NCBI GenBank assembly: GCA_963978545.1
Contig: OZ021732.1
Location: 27,868,123 to 27,932,122, forward strand
DNA length: 64,000 nt
Reading direction: 5' to 3'
DNA from: Linyphia triangularis
Taxonomy: Eukaryota; Arthropoda; Arachnida; Araneae; Linyphiidae
Below, one piece after another: positions 21,361 through 33,491 of this stretch. The notes under the pieces are model-generated. The model worked only from the letters and a program-made list of their open reading frames with translations, did not search any database and had not been told where the DNA came from. Position 1 is the stretch's first letter, and the number at the start of each line of letters is the position of its first letter. The position numbers and the translations under genes were made by a program.

Positions 21361-23332
21361 CTGTAAATAATAAAATATTATTAGTATTTGTAAAATAGTA
21401 ATTTTTGTTTTTATTTGTTTAAAAATCTTAAACTTAAAATTTTCTTAGTAAACGATGCACCATTAATTAGGCAAGTTTTGACAATACATGGTCAATACGC
21501 GATAAAGTATGTATTTTTTTAAACCTTGAACTCAGCAATTTTAATCACACCAATGTGAAAATGGAAACTGAGGCAACGTTAAATCCCGCCAACGCTATGG
21601 ACATTGTATGCCTCGTGTCAATAATTTTCAGAAATTGTGCCAAGTTAATTTAGTTGAGTAGTATTTTTTATTAGTATTCTATTATCAATCCAAACAAGGG
21701 AATACAATTAAAGCATGATAAATAATAATGCTTTCCATAAAAATAAATATTATGGTCATCCTTATTACACATAAGTTATATTAGTAGTTGATGATGAGGA
21801 TTTTGAAACGTATGTTTGTGTAATTTTTAATTGGGAAAGTTTTGAAAAGTAATAATTTTCTAAAAGTATACATTTAAGTAACCATGTGCTAATAACAATT
21901 TGGTGATGTCCCAGTATTCTATGCACTAAAATCAGGAAATGTTATAGATATTTTTTAAAACCAAATTTTTTTAAGTTACAAACAAACGAATAAACTGTTA
22001 AGTTAACAACAGGCTTACTGGTACCTATATGATTTGGTGGAAGCATTTAACAAAATAAAACAAGTTAAAAGAAAAATGTAGTCCTTAAAATATAAAAAAT
22101 AACAAATGGAGATCACTTACCTAGTTTTACATATTCGGACTTTTTTCAGCAGATAATTGAAATGCTGTGTAAAGTAGTAAAAGAATAGAATGCAAAGAAA
22201 TTCACCATTCAGTAGCGATAGCGAACTGTAAAGCAATGAAATGAATGTTTGTTTGGGGCTCCAACAGTTATTGCATGGGCCCAGTCTCGTGACGTCACAC
22301 AGGAAAATAAGTCGATGGCTTGGGCCTGTTTACTTAGAGATGGCCTTGGGTTGGTGGTTCTTCTACTTTTCAAAAGTGCTTTTTTGTGGGATATATTTAT
22401 ATAAAGAAAATATTGTTGTCACTGAATTTGGATGGATGATTAAGAAAAAAAAAAAAAAAATCTCATATTAAAAAGTTGAAATTTTTGCTTTTTTTTATGT
22501 TATACTAGCTTAACCCATGCTTCGCTACGAAATTTTAACATGTGCAATACTTTAGCTAGCTGTGAAGCCTCGCGTTGCGGAAATCTGTTATTCGTGTATA
22601 GGACCCAGTTTTTAGAGCTTCGCTCGCAGGAAGATTCATAGCTACGTAAAATCGAGCTCGCTTCGTTCGCTTAAAAGTTCATGGACAGATAAAAACAGGC
22701 CTATTTCACTCGTTAAAAGCTTCATTGCTATGCAAACATAGGCTCGCTTAGTTCGCTGAAAGGTTCATTGCCATGGAAGCATAAGCTCGCTTCACTCTCT
22801 AAAATCTAATTGCTACGTAAAGACTTAATATTGGAAGCCTCTCCCTTATCAAGGGAAAAAAAATTTTCTCGTGAATACAATATAATACAACACCCCTTTA
22901 AGATTATTTTACCACGTGTTTGTGGAAAGCAAAATTAGAGGCTAAAACTACTTATGTTGAAACTTTCAGAGATCTAGGCCTATTAGATATCGTTTTGTAA
23001 CATATTTATTAATTAATTAAAAAAAAAAAATTAAATTCTGTTTTTCAAAAATCCAATTAGAAGGCCACAATTATTTATGTTGAAAATTTCAAAGCTGTAG
23101 CCCTATTTAAAATTGTTTTGTAATATATATATTAAATAATTAAAAAAATTAATTAATAACGAACTAAAAAAAAAATTAAAATTTTGTTTTTTAAGTCCAA
23201 TTAGAAGGCCAAAACTACTTATGTTGAAAATTTCAGAGCTGTAGCCCTATTAGTAGTCGTTTTGTAAAATGTTTATAAATTAATTAAAAAAATTAATTAA
23301 AAAAGAACAAAATAAAAATTTAAAATTCTATT

Positions 23333-23555
23333 TGTTCCAGCCGGCCGAAAATGTTCGTAAAGAATAATGCAAAACCAACGCCCTCTGTGGGCGACTTGTA
23401 AAACACTTGTAAAAACGGAGACAAGGATGTTTAGCCACGATAGGAACAAGACGTTCTGAGTGCAATAAACCTGAACCGAAAGATGATTAGTCTTGCATTC
23501 TTCCAACACACACAAATAACCATTAAACTTACAGTCCACTCAAGAAGAATAACCA
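23333..23555 (+). repeat. 5' LTR of BEL/Pao element 1
   Basis: 223 bp, starting TGTTCCAGCC and ending AAGAATAACCA, with AATAAA at 23464-23469. It pairs with 28437-28660. Confidence 0.9.
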
Positions 23556-23585
23556 TTTGTGGTCAGTCTATACCGGAGAAAAACC

Positions 23586-24398
23586 ATGCCAAAAGTCTAC
23601 AGTCTAAAGGAATTGAACAGAATGCGTGGGCGAGTAAAAGCAAAGCTCACCGCCATTGTCAAGTTTGACGAACAAGAAAAAGAAACCGACGAAAAAACCA
23701 AAATTGAAGGTGAGAAAAAATTGTGCGACATCACTGAACTTAAAAACGAGATGAACAAACTCTTTGAATGCTAGGGAGAACTGGAGTTAGAAGAAAATAC
23801 TTCCAATGAATTCGATACAGCTATCCAAGAATTAGAAACGTTATGCGACACTCAGGAGGTAAACATCAGATATTTTCTTTCAAAATTTAATACTAATACT
23901 AATGCGTACAAAAATGAAAATAATTCCGCTATTAAATCTGTTAACTTTGATTTAGCTTCTAAATTGCCTGATATTCCGTTGCCTAAATTTAGTGGTAAAA
24001 TGGAAGAATTTGCTAATTTTAAAATGCAGTTTGAATCCATGATTTGTATCAATGAACACATTTCTGAAAATCAAAAATTGTTCTATCTTAAAGTCGCATT
24101 ACAAGGTGAGGCAAAAATGATAGAAACTAGTGAAGATACTTATCAATCATTATTTAATGCTTTAGAGACTAGATACGAAAATAAACGTGCTATTGTAGAC
24201 CTACACATTCAGGAAATTTTGAAAGTAGAAAAAATTAATTTCGAAAATGCAAAATCATTGCGAAATTTATCCGATGTTGTTAGGAAAAGTATAAGAGGTT
24301 TAAAAGTTCTTAAATTAGAATCTAATGATCTTTCAAATGCTATAATTTCAAACATAGTTCTTCAAAAATTAGACAAAGATACAAGAAAAGCGTACTAA
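23586..24398 (+). pseudogene. Gag (DUF1759 type) of BEL/Pao element 1, with stop codons
   Basis: Starts MPKVYSLKELNRMRGRVKAK and runs in one frame through an in-frame TAG (23772-23774) to a second stop TAA (24396-24398), after which the same frame continues into the zinc knuckle and protease. LPKFSGKMEEFANFKMQFES is the typical DUF1759 core. The gag role is capsid assembly; the two nonsense changes make this copy non-functional. Confidence 0.75.
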
Positions 24399-25571
24399 TT
24401 ATCTGTGACTACTAAAGAAATCCCGCCTTTAGAAGACGTATTACAATTCATTGATAATAGGTCGATGGTATTAGAACAACTAACTAAAAATGAATTCAAA
24501 ACGAACAAATTTGTTAAGGGGTTCCATAATCCAAATTTAAAACCCAAAAATTTGCTAGTTAATTCTAATAAAGATGTTAAACCCTGTTTGTTATGTAATG
24601 AAAAACATAATTTATTTAGATGTTCTCAATTCAATGATATGGATGTTTCCAAACGAATAGAAACCGTTAAAGCGCTCAAATTATGTCGAAATTGTTTGAG
24701 GTGCCATAAAAATATATGCAAATCATCTTTTAGCTGTTCTAGATGCCAGCAAAGACACAACACTTTGCTTCATATTGAAAAAGAAAATTCCGATCAAGGC
24801 AATAATTCATCAGCAGATGTAAATAATACGAGTACTTCGTTCGTCCAGGAAATAAATCCTCCCACGCAAGCTTCTCTTACAAATATTCTTCGCAGTCATA
24901 AATCGGGCATTCTATGTACTGTTCTGATTCATATAACAAATTCGTGTGGAGAAAAAATGAAAATGAGAGCAATTCTTGATAGCGGGTCATCTGTCCATTG
25001 CATTACAAATGAAGCATCAGAATCTCTGGGGTTAAAAAGAGAAAGATCTAATCTTTCCATTTCTGGAATAAATGGAAAGGAACACTTTATTAAAAATACT
25101 TTAACTGCTACTATTTCAAATGAAAATGGAAGTTTTTCTAGAACAACAACATTTTTGATTTTACCTAAAATCACAGAATTAACACCGGTAACTCGACTGG
25201 ATATTTCGAATATAACTTTTCCCAGCGGAATACAATTAGCAGATCCTGAATTTTTTGTACCTAACAAAATTGATATTTTAATTACTTGCGAATTATTTTT
25301 TGAATTACTTATGCGTGGAAAATTTAAATCAAACGATAATTCGTTAGTCTTGCAAAACACTGCGTTCGGATATTTAGTTTCTGGATCTATGAATAATGTG
25401 CAATCAAATTCCTTTTCTGGTCTAATTTCGGAACGGGAAAATATAAATCATTCGCTTCAGAGTTTTTTGAAACAGAGTCTTTTCCCGGTGATAATCAGGA
25501 TAAACAAAACATTTCCGTCGAGGAATTATATTGCGAAAAACATTTCATTGATACCACTAAGCGTGATATAA
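24399..25571 (+). pseudogene. Zinc knuckle and DUF1758-type protease of BEL/Pao element 1
   Basis: Cys-His clusters (CLLCNEKHNLFRC and CSRCQQRHNTLLH) precede a retropepsin with AILDSGSSVHCI. The frame continues gag without an ATG. Near 25463-25468 (six Ts) the correct protein shifts to another frame; the last ~35 codons to 25571 are off-frame noise. Confidence 0.8.
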
Positions 25572-27609
25572 CTGGTAGATATATCGTAAGGCTTCCGATT
25601 AAGGAAAATTGCAGGAGCGATTTAGGGAACTCCAGAGATGTTGCAGAAAAACGTTTAAATCAATTGTGGAGAAGACTAAACGAAAATCCAGACATGGCAT
25701 CTCAGTACAAGAACTTTATTGATGAATATCTTTCTCTTAGCCATATGGAGAAATTTATAGACGGTCAGCACGAATCGGACACTTACTATATTCCACACCA
25801 CGCTGTGTTACGTCCGGACAGTTTATCAACGCCTCTTCGTGTCGTATTCGACGCATCATCAAAGACCAACCAGGGTATCTCTCTCAACACCATCTTACTC
25901 AATGGTGGTACTGTTCAACAGGATTTGTTTTCCATTGCAATAAGATTTAGAAAACATCAGTTCGCCTTCAGTGATGATGTAAGAAAAATGTATCGTCAGA
26001 TATTAGTAGCGCCAGAAGACAGAAGTTTACAACGAATCCTGTGGAAGTCGATACCATCTGCACCCATTGAAGTATTCCAGTTGAAAACAGTAACCTATGG
26101 GATATCGTGTGCACCCTTTCTTGCTACCCGAACTCTAAGGGCTCTTGCTGATGATAAACAAGGCAATAATCCTGTGACCACCGAAGTAGCCCGCAATGAT
26201 TTCTACGTAGATGACGTTCTATCCGGTTCACAAACCTTGGAACAAGCTAAGAGCAAACAAGTTGACTTCATTCAACTCTTTGTCAAGGGAGGCATGGAGC
26301 TCCACAAGTGGGTGTCAAACCATCCAGAATTGATACAGGGTGACGCAAACTCCAAGTACTCATTTTCATCGCTGGATCCTGCTGTCAAAACCTTGGGCAT
26401 GCTTTGGTGCTCAAGTTTAGACTGCTTTACCTTCAAAGTGACTGTGAATCTTGAAAAAAGTTACACGAAACGAGAAGTGATATCAAGAATCGCTCGGCTT
26501 TTCGATCCTTTGGGCCTGATACAACCAATCATTTCCAAGGCCAAGATTTTTCTTCAAAGACTTTGGGTGCTTTCACTCAACTGGTCAGATCTTCTTCCAC
26601 CAAAGGAGCTCAAGGAGTGGCTGAGTTTTTTGACTCACTTACCTCTCGTAAATCAAGTGCAAATTCCCAGGTGTGTTCTTCTTCCCAGTGCCACTACTAT
26701 TCAACTCCATGGATTTGCCGATGCGTCACAACAAGCTTTTGGTGCAGCGATCTACTTAAAATCTACAAATCAACAAGGGCAAGTACATACCAGACTTCTG
26801 TGCAGCAAATCCAAGGTAGCACCCATCAAAACTCTGACGATTCCTCGTTTGGAGCTGTCAGCAGCTCTTTTGTTGACTCGCTTAACATCAAGAGTTGTAC
26901 CAATCGTACAGCTACCGATAGATCACATTTTTTTGTGGACAGATTCAACAATCACTCTTGCCTGGATCAAAACTCCTCCCGAGAAGTTGAAGCCATTCGT
27001 TTCAAACCGAGTGAAGGCAATTCAATCCCTGGACAACAACTACGAATGGAGACATGTGTCTTCAAAGGAAAACCCAGCCGACGTCATCTCTAGGGGACTA
27101 GACGCAAGGGCTCTAATCGCCAATAATATCTGGTGGGAAGGGCCAGAGTGTTTGAAACAAGACCACCTAGAGGATTCCTCATTTGATCTAACTAATCTTA
27201 AGGATAACTTATATTTCAGTGAACTGAAAAGGACATCTGAAACTGCCTTAATTGCACCAAAAGATGATTTTTTGTTAAATTTTCTGAATGTCAGTAATAA
27301 CTACCGAAAATTAATTAATGTGTTTAGTTATGTTCTTAGGTTCATTAACAATTGTAAGTGTAAGTCAAAAAAGGCTGGATTTCTTTTTGCAGATGAGTTA
27401 GATGTCTTAATACCAGCACACTTCCTTATTGGAAGAACAATGTTAAGTATATTAGAACCTGAAGTAATTGATATTTCCGACAATAGGTTAAAGAGATGGC
27501 AGCGAACCACAAAAATAACTCAATTAATATGGAAAAAGTGGTCGAAAGATTACCTGTGCCATCTACAGCAAAGATCAAAGTGGTATTTTGTAAAAGACAA
27601 TGTTTCAGT
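25469..27609 (+). pseudogene. Reverse transcriptase and RNase H of BEL/Pao element 1; integrase deleted
   Basis: RT motifs include FSDDVRKMYRQI and FYVDDVLSG (catalytic YVDD intact, about 26200). RNase H has HGFADASQQAFGAAIY and FLWTDSTITLAWI. The pre-integrase segment then runs from VSSKENPADVISRGL to FINNCKCKSKK (about 27366) and jumps directly to VLIPAHFLIGRTM, which normally lies after the integrase DDE core. The whole zinc-binding and catalytic integrase is therefore missing in frame. The end runs into a palindrome at 27579. Confidence 0.85.
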
Positions 27610-27656
27610 TGGAACAGCTGTTCCAACTGAAACATTGTCTTTTACAAAATACCACT
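27579..27656. repeat. 78-bp perfect palindrome
   Basis: 39-base arms meet without spacer at GGAACAG|CTGTTCC (27617/27618). The left arm is normal BEL coding sequence (KWYFVKDNVSV); the right arm is its exact reverse complement. It marks the start of an insertion of foreign sequence. Confidence 0.95.
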
Positions 27657-28064
27657 GACATTCAAACTAATACTTTGAAATGAGTTCTGCAATTTACCTT
27701 ATGATTTAAAATAAAAGGAGTTAAGGTTGAATTAAATGGGAGTCTTGCAGTACGGAAATAAGAAAACTAAAGTGAAATAATCGCCCTATAATGACAAATA
27801 ATAAAATGTATATAAAATTAACCTATATAATAAACAAAACAAAAAAGCGTCATTAATTGTTCAGGTGACCATTTGGGGGACGTCAATAATAGGGCATTAA
27901 AAGCGTCATCTAAATAGCGGCATAGTGATTCGGGCGTCATTGAATCACGTCATTTTTAACGCCGTTAATGACGTCCAGATGACGTTTCCAAAATGGACAA
28001 AGTGACGAATTTTATGACGTGATTTTATGACCTTCAGATGACGTGATTTATCACGTCATGCTAC
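27618..28064. other. Insertion in BEL/Pao element 1 with dense CGTCA/TGACG motifs
   Basis: BEL coding stops at the palindrome and resumes at GTGGTAATAGTCAAGG (about 28074). The 27846-28060 part holds about 11 CGTCA or TGACG half-sites in both orientations. No inverted ends or coding frames were found, so the inserted sequence is unclassified. Confidence 0.6.
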
Positions 28065-28256
28065 TACTTGGGAGTGGTAATAGTCAAGGAAGACAACATG
28101 CCCGTAAATTCATGGCTTATGGGAAGAATTATAAAAGTGTTTGAGGGAAAGGATAAATGTGTTAGAGTTTGTCTAATAAAAACAAAGCCTGGTATTTTAA
28201 AACGCCCCATTTCAAAGCTTGCTGTTCTACCTGTCCCAACTGACTCAAATGTCTAA
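28065..28256 (+). pseudogene. C-terminal (DUF5641-type) end of BEL/Pao polyprotein
   Basis: Encodes GVVIVKEDNMPVNSWLMGRI, then KTKPGILKRPISKLAVLPV and a stop. This is the characteristic chromodomain-like tail of BEL/Pao polyproteins, here separated from the rest by the insertion at 27618-28064. Confidence 0.8.
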
Positions 28257-28436
28257 TATTTTTTTTTATATGTATAACAATTGATATTGTAATTGTTTAA
28301 TTTGCCTAACATTTTTTAATTCAATGCTATTTTAAGTAATATTCTGTTTACTGTTTCTCATTCTAATTCTGTATACTTTTCGTTACAATTGTATAATTAT
28401 TAATTTTGAAATTTATTAATTTCAACGCCGGGAGTA

Positions 28437-28660
28437 TGTTCCAGCCGACCTAACATGTTCGTAAAGAATAATGCAAAACCAACGCCCTCTGGGGGCGACT
28501 TGTAAAATACTTGTAAAAACGGAGACAAGGATGTTTAGCCACGATAGGAACAAAACGTTCTGAGTGCAATAAACCTGAACCGAAAGACGATTAGTTTTGC
28601 ATTCTTCCAACGCACACAAAATAACCATTAAACTTACAGTCCACTCAAGAAGAATAACCA
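28437..28660 (+). repeat. 3' LTR of BEL/Pao element 1
   Basis: 224 bp, same ends as the 5' LTR (TGTTCCAGCC...AATAACCA), followed by CTGTT, the target duplication partner of CTATT. Confidence 0.9.
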
Positions 28661-29003
28661 CTGTTTTTTAAAAGTCCGATTAAAAGGCCAAAACTACTTA
28701 AGTTTAAAATTTCAGAGCTGTAGCCCTATTAGTAATCGTTTTGTAACATATTTATTAATTAAAAAAAATAATTAAAACTTTAGCATTTTGTTTGTGATGT
28801 ATACAATTAGAAAGCCAAAACTACTTATGCTGAAAATTTCAGAGCTCTACTATAATTTTAAGTAGGTTTCTATAGATCCACAGAGCCACAGACAGACAGA
28901 CACACAGCTTGTTTTATTATTATAGATATTAGGATGATTATTCATGCTATTCATTTCATGTTATCAATTTCGCTGGGGTACCCGTTAATTTTGTTCTGCC
29001 ACC

Positions 29004-29957
<954 letters not shown>

Positions 29958-32395
29958 AGAGGTGGATTTAGCGGTCAATTAAAGGGAGTGCGATTATGAC
30001 CGTTACTATTTACAGTGGCAGTCATAGTTTACCAACTTGGGGGAGAAAAAAAAAGGGGGGGGGGGTGTTAATTAGTATGATACTATACCAGGGCTCAATG
30101 CCCTGCCAATCTTTTGCCCCCACATAACAAATCACACCTAAAAGAAAATGGGAAATTAAATTATAAATATTTAGTATATTATATATTTTATAAAAATTAT
30201 AAAATAACACAAAATTGAATCACATAAAAATATTTCATGTAGATCAGGTGAAGTGTATAAAGTTCAACATCAGCCTTAAAAGTTCAACTTTTTTAATATA
30301 AGTTAATTTACCAATATATTCAACATCATAAATCATTTAATGTAGAAAAAAGGCGGTAGATTTTTTAATAACTTTAGTTTTAGGAACGTAAAACTCTCTA
30401 TGCTGAAAAATATGATTTTTCACAATTTCAACCTTATGCGCATGCCTGATTTTGACGAAAACCTTAATAGTAGGTCTCACTAACCCGCACATGAAATTTG
30501 AGCAACATAGGTCAATTTTTTCGGGAATTATGCTGATCACGTACACACAGACTAACAGACACTTTTTCAAGATAACTTTTTTGAAATCAGGATGTTACAA
30601 AACGTGGAGAAATGCAGAAATGCAGGGGGAAAAAAAAAAAAAAAAAGAAAAAAAAAAAAAAATCGATTTTTTTTTTTATTACTTAGTGCTATGCTTACAT
30701 TACCCTATGTAAAAATAAGGGTAATTTAAAGTAAAAACGGGTTTGCATGGATATGATTTTCAATATTTTGAAAAGAAGTTAAAAACAACATGGGACTCAC
30801 TTTAAACTATTAAGGATAAATGGGCTTTTATGATTTTACAAATAAAGGGCGCAGATACAATGGCTTATTCCAGTAAAATCGGTATATTTTTTATAAGAAT
30901 TATATATTTTATTATAATCTATTCAAATATTGATGGTATTGAATTGAGAGCTACGTTGATAATTGCATACAATACCAAATATTAGTGTGTAGGATAAATC
31001 ACTACTTCTGATCATCCGGACAAAAAGGAAATATTCAAAGATTTTTTTTTTCTAAGAAAAAGCAAATATATAAACAAAAACAAATTGTTGATGAAATAAT
31101 ACATTTTGTAAAATTAGTAGTAAAATTTAAAATATCTTAGCATGGTTATATATTACTGTTAATTATTTTGCTCACCAATTGAACACACAAACAATCTAAG
31201 AGTAGAAATCGCAGATTCCAAAGAAAGAATTGACCATTCCATTCGATTCCACCCCAGAGTAGAGGTATTTCATTAATTTGACACTCACATGTGGTATCGT
31301 GACGCAAAAGGGAGGGGATGGTATAACCCCTCAAGTTTTATGTCTGTGTCCTAAGTTTCAAATTCAAAATTACCCGAACAATTTTTGATATTTTTTGTTC
31401 CCTCCCCGAGCTGTATGAAGATTTTTTGAAGAGGACGAGAGGATAAACTTCTTGATCTGTCTAATTTAGCTCTAGCGTCATGATCGGAATTGTGGGTTCT
31501 TAGAATATTTTGTAAAACTGCAATAATACTATAGTATAGATTTGATCAAAGCAATAATGAATTCGGTATTTTATTTTCAAATTATGATTAAGATTTTTTT
31601 AAGTTATTTGAATGTATAATTTTTGGAACATAGAATGAAGTTTAGGGGTGGTACTTTTTGAAGTTTAGGGGTGGCACTTTTTATAAAACCATCATAATTA
31701 ATTGACCTCTGATCAAGAAGTACACTTGCAGAATGCTAATTGCAATAAAAAATTGCTATTCTTTGGTCCCATCTTCTACTCACAAATGAAATAATCGAGC
31801 CAAAATTGAGAAATTTTTAATTTGAGAACCACACAAGGAGTAAAGAAGCTCGGTTAGGCGACTTAAAAATTTATATTAATGGAGGCGTGAAAATATCAGA
31901 AAAAGATTAATTTTGTTTGCTAATTTCTTCCGATCTCGATATTAAGGGGAAAAAAAAAAAAAGAAAAAAAAAAAAAAAAAAAAAAAAAAACTCCCATCTT
32001 AACCCATTGACGGTCATGCACGTATATATACGTCTTAGGATCCCCAGTTTTTCTAGCAATACACAATATTTTTAAGTTTATGAATAAAATTTAAAATAAG
32101 ATATATTTTAGATATTTTTATTAGGATGATAATCTATCTAAAAGATGATAACTATCTAAAACAAAATAAATTAAAAATTATGTATTTGAATTATGTATAT
32201 AAATTAAAAATTAGTACAAGGAAAACATCTGTGGAATTTCGCCCATTCCCATGACCGTCAGTGGGTTAAATATATTAATGAAATTTGAATTTTTTTCTTT
32301 TTTTTTTACATTGTAACTCGGTGGGAACTACAATTTAAAAATAATTTAGATGGGAAGTGCGGTCGCACGCCCCGCACTCCCCCTAAATCCGGTCC
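29958..32395. mobile_element. Possible decayed hAT-like element
   Basis: CAGAGGTGGATTTAGCGG (29958) and the complement of CAGGACCGGATTTAGG (ending 32395) are similar inverted CAG-starting ends, both followed inward by GGGAGTGCG. No target duplication and no transposase are recognisable, and a TTAA-type element is nested at 31999-32269. The pairing of the two ends over 2.4 kb is an inference. Confidence 0.35.
31999..32269. mobile_element. TTAA-flanked miniature element, copy 1
   Basis: TTAA at both ends and inverted termini CCCATTGACGGTCATG / CATGACCGTCAGTGGG, about 270 bp, non-coding. Copy 2 at 37015-37285 aligns along its whole length. This is consistent with a piggyBac-dependent miniature element. 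Confidence 0.75.
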
Positions 32396-32716
32396 TGCCT
32401 CAGTGAGTTTGAAGGTAGAATTGTACTAAGCTTTTGCTTAGGGATAGCGTTTGCATTTGGAGTTGATTTATTTGCAATATTGTCTGAATTTGGCCTTTCT
32501 TTAGAAAGTGCGGGAATAATTTTGGATTTGGTTTTTGTACTGGCATTCCTATAACAAAGTGAAGAAAAAAAAAAGAAAAAAAAAAAAAAAAAACTGGTTC
32601 TTCTCCGTGATGCCAAAGTTGAGAGAGACAGGCGCATAGCGCGTAGCTGACAGACATTTTCTAGCTTGCTATTAAAACACAAAAACTTAGCGATTTTTTT
32701 GTTTAAAATAGTAAAT

Positions 32717-33052
32717 TTATTCAAAATGTTTTTGAATTTCTAAATATAAGTAGGAACAAGTACCTGTAACAATATATTTGACATTAATAACAAGAAATAT
32801 TGTTATGATTTGTTCAGTTATAATTTCATATCTCCTCCGGAAAAAAATCCTTGGCAACGACCCTGGATAAAGAATTTTTTTGATTGAAATACTAGATATA
32901 CCTTCAATGATCTTTTTGTAGTCATAAAGCTTCTTCAAAGTAACTAAGTTGTTGTTTGGAGCAACAATTGGAAGATTGGCATGAAAACTCAACTTCAAGT
33001 AAATGTCTGAAACAAATATAGCAGGGGCTCTTAGTATTTTTTCTTCCCTCAT
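32717..33052 (-). CDS. Possible divergent reading frame, unknown
   Basis: 111 codons from an ATG at 33052, including FHANLPIVAPNNNLVTLKK and SLPRIFFRRRYEIITEQ, then a hydrophobic stretch (IITIFLVINVKYIV) that could be a membrane segment. It starts 308 bases from the ATXN10 start codon in the opposite direction. No family is recognised. It could be the first exon of a head-to-head gene or a chance frame. Confidence 0.3.
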   Translation of the reverse strand: MREEKILRAPAIFVSDIYLKLSFHANLPIVAPNNNLVTLKKLYDYKKIIEGISSISIKKILYPGSLPRIFFRRRYEIITEQIITIFLVINVKYIVTGTCSYLYLEIQKHFE

Positions 33053-33360
33053 AGTAAGTTTGAATTGCTCCTTGAATAGCCATACACAATTGAGTTTGAC
33101 GTATATTAAGTTAGACCTATAGGTAAAAGTAATTTTTGATGTTAAAATCTGGCAACTTTGACTGTTATTAAGAAGCCAAGTCTAGAAAGTTCTAAATATT
33201 CCAATTAGTGGTTTTGGATTGGGTTAATTGCTACGTTCGTTTGGAATTAGGCTATCTTTTTTTTAGTGGACTCAATAATTATATTTTATTGTTAAAGGTT
33301 ATAAAATACACTTCTAGAGTTATATTTTGAGTATTACCAACTGTTTTTTAAAAGATTACC
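33053..33360. promoter_or_regulatory. ATXN10 promoter and 5' UTR region
   Basis: The short non-repetitive interval directly upstream of the ATXN10 start must hold its promoter unless an unseen upstream exon exists. No clear TATA box is visible. If the minus-strand frame ending at 33052 is real, the promoter is bidirectional. Confidence 0.4.
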
Positions 33361-33491
33361 ATGGCAGACAAATCCGTAGCCGACTGTATTTCTAGTTTGG
33401 AAATACTTCTATCCCAACAAGTTACTGATTTGGAATTAATTACTAATGTTTTACAGAAATTAACAGGTCTTATGCGCTCTCCAGTAACCAG
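33361..33491 (+). CDS. ATXN10: ATXN10 exon 1 (start)
   Basis: MADKSVADCISSLEILLSQQ to the donor CCAG|GTAATG, phase 2. The N-terminus is the least conserved part; assignment depends on the in-frame join to exon 2. Confidence 0.8.

Larger units (their letters stand above)
19101..22394 (-). mobile_element. THAP-bearing DNA transposon, P-element-like, non-autonomous
   Basis: Inverted ends match over about 46 bases: ATATCCCACAAAAAAGCACT (19101) and its complement ending at 22394. A second inverted block just inside (CTATCTCTA, AACAGGCC and GACGTCACGA near 19850-19900, complement near 22285-22340) extends the termini. A THAP zinc-finger exon lies on the minus strand at 21087-21360; P-element transposases start with such a domain. 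No RNase H-like catalytic part was found, so the copy is deleted. A foldback has inserted in the left terminus. No clean target duplication was seen. Confidence 0.5.
23333..28660 (+). mobile_element. BEL/Pao LTR retrotransposon 1, damaged and integrase-deleted
   Basis: LTRs at 23333-23555 and 28437-28660 have TGTT...ACCA ends and near-identical 5-bp flanks (CTATT / CTGTT). Gag (DUF1759-type), zinc knuckle, protease (DUF1758-type), reverse transcriptase, RNase H and the C-terminal DUF5641-type region are present in BEL order. The integrase zinc and DDE core are missing; coding is interrupted by two stops, a T6 frameshift and a ~450-bp insertion. The LTRs differ at roughly 5% of positions, so it is older than the BEL element at 44458. 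Confidence 0.9.
22505..28926 (-). mobile_element. Helitron-like element, copy 2, split by BEL/Pao element
   Basis: Read on the minus strand it starts TCTATAATAATAAAACAAGC (28926) after an A and ends GGGTTAAGCTAG (22505) before a T, matching copy 1 and the A^T target rule of Helitrons. It shares the ~120-bp unit array and the CGCTTCGCTC-rich 3' part. A complete LTR retroelement (23333-28660) interrupts it. There is no coding capacity of its own. Confidence 0.6.

Noticed and set aside
24929..25360. Minus-strand frame of 143 codons
   Set aside because: Shadow of the BEL protease coding region on the other strand.
26563..27093. Plus-strand frame of 176 codons overlapping the RT/RNase H
   Set aside because: Alternate-frame shadow of clear RNase H coding, with no domain of its own.
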